A stretch of DNA of 52,318 bases, from positions 1-52,318 of IMG/VR virus record IMGVR_UViG_3300006870_000021; one strand, given 5' to 3'. Below the pieces are notes generated by a model. The model saw nothing but the letters and a program-made list of their open reading frames with translations, was not told where the DNA came from and searched no databases. This document shows, one piece after another, positions 47,736 through 52,318 of the stretch; position 1 is the stretch's first letter; the number at the start of each line of letters is the position of its first letter. A program made the translations under genes and the position numbers. Origin of the DNA: a virus.

Positions 47736-48017
47736 TTACAGTATGAATAACTGCACCATAGCAATTGAGTTCATTACAACAAACCAACTACATAGCACAA
47801 TTGCAAATGCTGCTTTTCTAATAACTGTACTAACTACACCAAGTATACTACCAATTAAGTATAATGGAATAAAAAGTTCTGTTGCAGGATCAAGCACTGT
47901 AAATGTAAGTATAGCACTTGCTGCAATCAAAACTGTTGTTTCTACCATTTCGCAATAAAATGCTAGAGGAGAAAGCCTGTAACTTTCTTTACAAAAGTCT
48001 ATGACAGACTTTATCAC
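47736..48017 (-). CDS. Membrane protein (93 aa)
   Basis: Hydrophobic segments near residues 26-42, 48-66 and 72-91 (TTVLIAASAILTFTVL, LFIPLYLIGSILGVVSTV, FAIVLCSWFVVMNSIAMVQLFIL). No family recognised. A small integral membrane protein between dsbA-like and polymerase genes; overlaps the dsbA gene by 4 nt. Confidence 0.5.
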   Translation of the reverse strand: MIKSVIDFCKESYRLSPLAFYCEMVETTVLIAASAILTFTVLDPATELFIPLYLIGSILGVVSTVIRKAAFAIVLCSWFVVMNSIAMVQLFIL

Positions 48018-48274
48018 TTGTCGACGCCAACTGTAGCAACAATAGTTTCCAAGTCTTCAAACTCGTCTTGATGCTTGTCCCAGTCACGTTTCATTGCAAC
48101 TTTAATTGCTTTATTAATAAGAGAAGGCTTTACGTTCAATTCTTCTGCTACTGCCTTTACAGTATCTTTAAGTCCTGCGTTTAGATCTTCAATTTCTTGT
48201 AAAACAGTTACGCCTTCTTTGACTAGACGTTCTAGTTTTGCTTTTTCTTCTTGCCCGTAGGTACGATCACTCAT
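48014..48274 (-). CDS. dsbA: DsbA-like double-stranded DNA-binding protein
   Basis: The product has 86 residues, close to T4 DsbA. EIEDLNAGLKDTVKAVAEEL and KPSLINKAIKVAMKR match the phage DsbA pattern. In T4 it binds late promoters. The presence of NATAAATA promoters here fits that role. Early promoter and AAGGAG lie upstream. Confidence 0.65.
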   Translation of the reverse strand: MSDRTYGQEEKAKLERLVKEGVTVLQEIEDLNAGLKDTVKAVAEELNVKPSLINKAIKVAMKRDWDKHQDEFEDLETIVATVGVDK

Positions 48275-48295
48275 ATAAATACTCCTTATATGATT

Positions 48296-48324
48296 ATTAT
48301 ATATGCATTAAGGATAAAAGTCAA
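48296..48324 (-). promoter_or_regulatory. Early sigma70-type promoter for dsbA
   Basis: TTGACT (48319-48324) and TATAAT (48296-48301), 17-bp spacer, 22 nt before the ATG region with AAGGAG. Confidence 0.78.
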
Positions 48325-48330
48325 GTGTTA

Positions 48331-48549
48331 TTACCACTTGACGGAAAGTTTTTTTGTAAGATCTCTTTGGGCTTTTACAGCGTTCATACAATTTAGTATA
48401 CGCTTTGTTTTTTCGTAAGGGCGATGATAGTGATGCTTTGAATCCCATGTTTTATCTGCATCCATTTCTTTGCGTAGTTCACTACCTAGTAATTGTTCTA
48501 TATACCGCAAATCGTCTTCAGTTAAGTTTTCAAATTGTTTAGCAACCAT
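48331..48549 (-). CDS. Small hypothetical protein (72 aa)
   Basis: FENLTEDDLRYIEQLLGSELR, then KTWDSKHHYHRPYEKTKRIL; no family recognised. Preceded by a late octamer (48575-48582) and GGGGGATCC. Possibly a regulatory or small structural protein. Confidence 0.5.
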   Translation of the reverse strand: MVAKQFENLTEDDLRYIEQLLGSELRKEMDADKTWDSKHHYHRPYEKTKRILNCMNAVKAQRDLTKKLSVKW

Positions 48550-48566
48550 TGGATCCCCCTTATTGG

Positions 48567-48764
48567 CTATGAGTTATTTATCTTTGCCCAAAGTACTTCA
48601 AAATCTTCCGAGTATGCATAAAGGGGCGCTCCGTCTGCACCATCCGACCAGAGTCGTTTAAAATACCCGTCGGCACAATCTATTACTGTTTCGGGAGATG
48701 CGTTAAGATGGCCTTTGACCATATAAAATAATCTATATTCCTCTTTAAGGTCATTTCTTAACAT
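48567..48764 (-). CDS. Small hypothetical protein (65 aa)
   Basis: EYRLFYMVKGHLNASPETVIDCADGYF then a Trp/Asp-rich segment. No family recognised. A late octamer for the next gene lies inside its 3' end. No ribosome site stands out before the ATG. Confidence 0.45.
   Translation of the reverse strand: MLRNDLKEEYRLFYMVKGHLNASPETVIDCADGYFKRLWSDGADGAPLYAYSEDFEVLWAKINNS
48575..48582 (-). promoter_or_regulatory. Late promoter octamer GATAAATA for the 72-aa gene
   Basis: GATAAATA on the minus strand lies inside the end of the 48567-48764 gene, about 26 nt before the ATG at 48549. Confidence 0.5.
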
Positions 48765-48802
48765 AACGTATTTAACTGATAGTATAAGTTAGAGCGCTAA
48801 CA

Positions 48803-49237
48803 TTACTCAAATACGCCTGGTGAATTGTATGTAATTATTTCAAATCCTTTAAGCTCTTGTTTGTAACTATACATATCACCTAGTATAAGATAATTAAATC
48901 CTTGCTCTCTAAAGTATGCACATTCACTACGTAAACTTTTGTAACCTAATTTAAGTTTAGGATTTTTATAATTCCACGCAAATTGATCAGCATGAGCAAT
49001 CTTTTTACTTGGATACACATAATAACAACTCCATGCTGCTAGTTCATCGTTGTCGTAATATCCAAACACTGTTCCTCGAGTCCAGTCCTCTCTGTATATA
49101 GGATAAATGCTATCAAATTTTTTATACTCTATATACTCTTTATATATATTTTCACATTCAGTAAAGTGAGAATCGTCGAGTAGTTTAAAGTCTATAGTTT
49201 TATATTTTGTCTTTTGTAAATTAAGTCGAGTAGTCAT
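48803..49237 (-). CDS. GNAT-like acyltransferase-fold protein
   Basis: The product has 144 residues with FGYYDNDELAAWSCYYVYPSKKIAHADQFAWNYKNP and a final LGDMYSYKQELKGFE. The pattern of a central strand pair with a hydrophobic bridge resembles the GNAT fold, as in arginyl/leucyl-transferase-like proteins. No substrate is visible. ATGA-type overlap with the gene upstream. A 5-bp inverted repeat follows the stop. Confidence 0.5.
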   Translation of the reverse strand: MTTRLNLQKTKYKTIDFKLLDDSHFTECENIYKEYIEYKKFDSIYPIYREDWTRGTVFGYYDNDELAAWSCYYVYPSKKIAHADQFAWNYKNPKLKLGYKSLRSECAYFREQGFNYLILGDMYSYKQELKGFEIITYNSPGVFE

Positions 49238-49725
49238 CTACTTTGCACATCTTTTTTATAATCTTCAGGCCAGTACTTGTAGTATCCTAATGAGTCAAGA
49301 TGCTTACGTGCTTCTTCTAGTTTAGAACGCTCTTGTAGTAGAACAAGTCCGTGCTCGCCATTGTTTAAAACGACAGTGTCAATTTCTTCAACTTCGTCTG
49401 GATGATCTTCAAGCGCAACAAGACCCCAGTTATTTAGAACTTTTCGCTGTACACTTTCTACTAATTCTGTAAGTTCGTATGCAGATATTTTGGTAGGGTC
49501 AAATGCAAAAATTATGACTTCTTTACCGGGCCACTGATATGCATAATTACTTAATTCTGTCTTAAGATTATATGCTACGGGATCTTTTATTTCTTTAACC
49601 AATACATTTCCTTCTATCCAAGATTTTTTAGCATATGGACAAGGAGGAAGATTATTAAAGACTGGATTGGGTTTACTTAAATGATTTAAGATCCAGTCTT
49701 TAATATTTGCATTAAGTTCGTTCAT
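49234..49725 (-). CDS. Conserved hypothetical protein (163 aa)
   Basis: Opening WILNHLSKPNPVFNNLPPCPYAKKSWIEGNV is a conserved style also seen in marine bacterial and phage proteins (PCPYA). The C-terminal LVLLQERSKLEEARKHLDSLGYYKYW is helical. Function is unassigned. Overlaps the gene upstream by 14 nt. Confidence 0.5.
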   Translation of the reverse strand: MNELNANIKDWILNHLSKPNPVFNNLPPCPYAKKSWIEGNVLVKEIKDPVAYNLKTELSNYAYQWPGKEVIIFAFDPTKISAYELTELVESVQRKVLNNWGLVALEDHPDEVEEIDTVVLNNGEHGLVLLQERSKLEEARKHLDSLGYYKYWPEDYKKDVQSR

Positions 49726-50506
49726 TCTTTTCGTTTAACTTGCGTAGTAACATTTCTTTAATGCTGCTTTCATACGCTTTGCCCTTATGTTTTTCTTTAC
49801 GTGGTAGAACTTTTTTCTTCTGTTTGTGAGCGCCCCCTGCTCCACTACGTCTTAGTGCGTCAAGATCTTTTGAACTTGGATCTCTTGGTTTTGGTGTTTC
49901 TTGTGCTTCACCTATTTTAGCCATAAATTGATCAAATGCTTGTTTCTTTGCAGGATCACCTGCTATTTGTTGTAGTTGTTTAGTGTGCTGTTGTAAGAAC
50001 ACTTTCCAACTAACTGCTTTCTTTTTTGCTAAAGCAGGATCTGCCTTAGTTGTAGGTGCTGCCTTGTTAGGTTTACCAGATCCACCGACAACATCTTTAA
50101 CTTTTTTCTCAAATGAATCTGGAGCTAATGCACCTTTAGTTGCTAATTTATATCCTTTTTGTAGGATAGAATCATTATCTTCTTCACCTACAAGTTTACC
50201 CGTATCTGGATGATTAGTACGTCCAGGTTTTGCTTTAGGCATTTTTCCACCATGTCTTGATTGCTCACCTGGCTTACCTGCTCTAGTTTCATCTATACGT
50301 ACACCTGCTAGTGCAGCAAAGTCAGCCACACTATCGATACCCAATGGCATGCTACCTGGCGCAACTTCAACACTTTCTTTTACATAATCTTTTGTAGGCG
50401 CTGCTTCTACGGAGCTATTAGCTGCACCTGTCAACTTTGCTAAATCAGCATTTCTATCTGTTGGTTCAATTTCAAAAAGAGTGTGTTGTAGTTTATGCCA
50501 GTCCAT
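49712..50506 (-). CDS. Low-complexity phage protein, probable virion/assembly component
   Basis: The product has 264 residues, rich in Ala, Lys, Gly and Pro, with KKKVLPRKEKHKGKAYE and an ending SSIKEMLLRKLNE. It looks disordered, like proteins of the internal virion or prohead core of marine T4-like phages. No catalytic motif. 9 nt downstream of the Cys-rich gene. Confidence 0.5.
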   Translation of the reverse strand: MDWHKLQHTLFEIEPTDRNADLAKLTGAANSSVEAAPTKDYVKESVEVAPGSMPLGIDSVADFAALAGVRIDETRAGKPGEQSRHGGKMPKAKPGRTNHPDTGKLVGEEDNDSILQKGYKLATKGALAPDSFEKKVKDVVGGSGKPNKAAPTTKADPALAKKKAVSWKVFLQQHTKQLQQIAGDPAKKQAFDQFMAKIGEAQETPKPRDPSSKDLDALRRSGAGGAHKQKKKVLPRKEKHKGKAYESSIKEMLLRKLNEKNERT

Positions 50507-50515
50507 AACTTTTCC

Positions 50516-51340
50516 TTAATCACACTTGCATGAGCCCGGCTCACCGCGTGGTACGCCTGCTACTTTACGACAGCCTTTCCAGCACTTCTTGTAGATTTTG
50601 CTGTTGCCGTGACGCTTACCTTCTGGCAGATTTGCTAGTTCTTTTTTCTCGGTAGCAGTTAACATAGTTTTGCCACATTCGTTGCAAGTTTGTGTTGCTT
50701 CAGAAAGTTTGGCTGCTAGTTTGTTTTGGAGTGATTCTTTTTTTAGATCGTTTTTGCCTTTGCCATCTGCTGCATAGTCTGGTACCATTTTTCCTGTTTT
50801 AGGATCTTTTACCATTTTCTTTTTGGCTTCTTTAACTGCCGGCTTTTTATCTTTCTTGCCATGGTCCATTACTTTTTTACCAATAGCAGTTAGTGTACCG
50901 TCTTTGTTATACATTTTGTCTACAAGCTTTTTATCTTCAGGTGATAATGTTTCGTTTACTGCATTGCAGTTACAGTGAGGACAACTTGGTTTACAAGTAC
51001 AATCTTCTGCTTTTACGTCAGCACCGCAACACTTGTCTGAACAATGTGTATCTTTTGCTTCTTTTACAGGATTAAGTGCATCTGGTTCCATTGGTTCACT
51101 TGCTTCTTCGTAATCCATATGATGATATACGCTACTAATCATATCAGCTGATTTAGTAATTTTAGATTGTACCCAACCTTCTAGGCCTTCTGCTTCGCTA
51201 ACACCTTTTAAGATGTCGTGTAGTTTAATAGCATACTTTGCTAATTTATATAGTTCACTGCGGGCCATTTGCACTTCGTGATCACGCTCTGCACGATCTG
51301 CTAATTCTCCCAGGCCTTCGCTAATCTCTTGTTCTCTCAT
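50516..51340 (-). CDS. Cys-rich phage structural-like protein
   Basis: The product has 274 residues. The N-terminal RSELYKLAKYAIKLHDILKGV, then EGWVQSKITKSADMISSVYHHMDY, matches a conserved T4-like marine phage protein. A Cys/His cluster lies near 100-130 (CSDKCCGADVKAEDCTC, CPHCNCN) and another at the end (CNECGKTM, KKCWKGCRKV, SCKCD), so it probably binds zinc. Late octamer CATAAATA upstream indicates late, probably virion, expression. Confidence 0.55.
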   Translation of the reverse strand: MREQEISEGLGELADRAERDHEVQMARSELYKLAKYAIKLHDILKGVSEAEGLEGWVQSKITKSADMISSVYHHMDYEEASEPMEPDALNPVKEAKDTHCSDKCCGADVKAEDCTCKPSCPHCNCNAVNETLSPEDKKLVDKMYNKDGTLTAIGKKVMDHGKKDKKPAVKEAKKKMVKDPKTGKMVPDYAADGKGKNDLKKESLQNKLAAKLSEATQTCNECGKTMLTATEKKELANLPEGKRHGNSKIYKKCWKGCRKVAGVPRGEPGSCKCD

Positions 51341-51366
51341 GAGTTACTCCGTAATACGTTATAGTG

Positions 51367-51374
51367 TATTTATG
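51367..51374 (-). promoter_or_regulatory. Late promoter octamer CATAAATA for the Cys-rich gene
   Basis: CATAAATA on the minus strand overlaps the stop of the 59-aa gene (51370) and precedes GGAG (51346-51350 region) and the ATG at 51340. Confidence 0.6.
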
Positions 51375-51549
51375 CCTTTTTCTTAGTCTTGCGTTTTTTC
51401 ATGTTGCCGCTTAGGACAGCATTATCACCGTCTAATGCATTTGGTACAGTACCGTCTGGATTGCGCTTAATTGGTTTCATACCTATTGGTTGTACAACAA
51501 CACTGACTGCGGATGCTGTATTTTCAGTTATAATTTCATTCATCTTCAT
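51370..51549 (-). CDS. Small phage protein (59 aa)
   Basis: The start is placed at ATG 51549 (MKMNEIITENTAS). The longer reading from 51621 overlaps a real 38-residue gene in another frame. VVVQPIGMKPIKRNPDGTV and a Lys-rich end suggest a small DNA- or virion-associated protein. Unknown family. Confidence 0.5.
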   Translation of the reverse strand: MKMNEIITENTASAVSVVVQPIGMKPIKRNPDGTVPNALDGDNAVLSGNMKKRKTKKKA

Positions 51550-51550
51550 A

Positions 51551-51667
51551 TTAAAATTTTCCCATATTAAAACTTGTTTCGGGATCAAGTATACGCTGCG
51601 AATGTTTTCGCCAAAACTCATTACGTTCGTTAGTAGAGGTTCTATTTGCCTCGTGAAATTTACTCAT
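51551..51667 (-). CDS. 38-residue phage protein
   Basis: Read directly: MSKFHEANRTSTNERNEFW, then HSQRILDPETSFNMGKF, ending TAA one base before the next ATG. It matches the style of short conserved T4-like phage proteins (LDPET). A 7-bp inverted repeat (51665-51681) covers its ATG. No Shine-Dalgarno is visible, so translation probably depends on coupling. Confidence 0.55.
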   Translation of the reverse strand: MSKFHEANRTSTNERNEFWRKHSQRILDPETSFNMGKF

Positions 51668-51681
51668 TTTACAATAAAATG

Positions 51682-52318
51682 CTACTTCTTCTTCCGTCCT
51701 GATTTCATGTTTGCGCACCAATGGTACATCCTCCCTTTTTCGCCACCTGCTTTGGCCTTCTTACGCAGGGATGTAACACTTCCGTTACAACTAGCACCTG
51801 AGCGTTTTACACGTCCTGGTCTGCTTTTGCCTTTTTTCTTACCGTCAGCAAAGTTTTCTTTTACTTTTGGATCATAATCCTGTAGTGACTTACGTATCAT
51901 TCTTTCAGCTCGTAAGTATACTTGCCTAGCACGATCGATACTTGTGCCAATTTCATCTCCAATTTGCTTGAATGTCATGTTATGTTGATAACGCATTATA
52001 AAGACATCTACTAAACGCTCACCGTTTGTTGCGTTCTTAGATATTTTTTCTAATGCGTTTTTTAGATCAATAGTTGTTATGCCTTCATTAAAGTTTTCAT
52101 TCAATCCAAGTTGATCAACCATTATTTCTAACGCTGAATCTACATCATTTAAACCATTTTCTTCTTTTGTTTTCTCATACCAACTTCTTACAAAGTTTGA
52201 TGCTGAGTGTCCATAAGTATCTGGAGCCATCATCATTTGATAAAGAACTTGATCAGGTGCTTCTCGTTGAGATCTAACAAATTTTCTAAGACTATTTAAG
52301 TCTGTACTTTCATTATAT
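51682..52318 (-). CDS. Sigma-region-4-like HTH protein with C-terminal basic domain (5' end outside window)
   Basis: The frame is open to the window edge (codons upstream read LNSLRKFVRSQREAPDQVLYQ), so the start is outside. ERLVDVFIMRYQHNMTFKQIG then GTSIDRARQVYLRAERMIRK resembles sigma-70 region 4. The C-terminal KKGKSRPGRVKRSGASCNGS and MYHWCANMKSG recalls a short conserved T4-like marine phage protein, here fused on. It could be a sigma factor or an endonuclease/terminase accessory. T4 gp55 is a possible role but length and domain order differ. Confidence 0.55.
   Translation of the reverse strand, partial: YNESTDLNSLRKFVRSQREAPDQVLYQMMMAPDTYGHSASNFVRSWYEKTKEENGLNDVDSALEIMVDQLGLNENFNEGITTIDLKNALEKISKNATNGERLVDVFIMRYQHNMTFKQIGDEIGTSIDRARQVYLRAERMIRKSLQDYDPKVKENFADGKKKGKSRPGRVKRSGASCNGSVTSLRKKAKAGGEKGRMYHWCANMKSGRKKK

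Noticed and set aside
48788-48801. GTTAG-AGCG-CTAAC inverted repeat after the GNAT-like gene
   Set aside because: Short stem, no U tract on either side, so not called a terminator.
51370-51621. 83-aa reading of the 51370 gene
   Set aside because: Its first 24 codons lie in the frame opposed to a real 38-residue gene; the ATG at 51549 fits the TAAT-ATG junction.
1-52318. tRNA genes, CRISPR arrays, insertion sequences, integrase or attachment sites
   Set aside because: No cloverleaf, regular repeat-spacer array, transposase or integrase frame was recognised. Short tRNAs could be missed by eye in dense coding sequence.

Overview
This window reads as part of the genome of a tailed, T4-like marine myovirus. 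The replication genes are T4-type: a family B DNA polymerase (gp43-like, 44997-47666), a sliding clamp (gp45-like, 40430-41173), a 5'-3' exonuclease/RNase H (28899-29882) and a DsbA-like DNA-binding protein (48014-48274). Late-promoter octamers of the NATAAATA type occur upstream of several genes, and there are tail-fibre-like repeat proteins. The DNA is AT-rich, genes are packed with 1-60 nt overlaps, and several starts are GTG or TTG. The host cannot be fixed from the sequence. The relatives I recognise point to the marine cyanophage/pelagiphage group, but no photosynthesis genes are present here.

Region A (1-23340) is an accessory island bracketed by two paralogous tail-fibre genes in opposite orientation (1-843 on +, 21844-23301 on -). 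Between them lie twelve genes whose products carry an HxD...H...R/K facial-triad pattern of Fe(II)/2-oxoglutarate oxygenases, five of them in a near-tandem array of paralogues. The island also holds six radical-SAM enzymes, a QueC-like PP-loop ATPase, a nitroreductase, two SGNH-like proteins, a kinase-fold remnant, a fatty-acid desaturase and a sulfotransferase. I infer a modification factory acting on a glycan, lipid, peptide or nucleotide, but no substrate is visible.

Region B (23341-31584) carries conserved T4-like small genes, a MoxR-type AAA ATPase paired with a VWA/HExxH protein, the exonuclease, and an inserted GIY-YIG-type homing endonuclease on the opposite strand. Region C (31585-40430) combines a 7-deazaguanine pathway (folE, queD, queE, a DpdA-like DNA transglycosylase, and the distant QueC-like gene in region A) with a tetrapyrrole set (HemJ-like protein, heme oxygenase, and a 36-residue CxC...C...H mini-protein). 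A phosphoribosyltransferase and a glycosyltransferase lie nearby.

Region D (40430-48274) is the DNA replication core, with a nucleotide-sugar cassette between clamp and polymerase: epimerase, UDP-sugar dehydrogenase-like, phosphomannomutase-like HAD phosphatase, and cytidylyltransferase. Region E (48331-52318) holds small conserved genes, presumed structural or assembly proteins, and a window-edge gene with a sigma-region-4-like helix-turn-helix.

Two promoter classes can be read directly. Seven early promoters fit TTGAC(A/T) - 16/17 bp - TATAAT-like, upstream of the VWA gene, moxR-like, exonuclease, folE, the clamp, dsbA and one small gene. In three of them the TGA stop of the preceding gene is part of the -35 hexamer. 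The late NATAAATA octamers drive tail-fibre, heme-oxygenase and structural genes. At three divergent gaps in the island the octamer sits so close to an ATG without a Shine-Dalgarno sequence that leaderless transcripts are predicted. A duplicated 36-bp piece of the folE 3' end makes a ten-codon mini-ORF that couples hemJ to the next gene.
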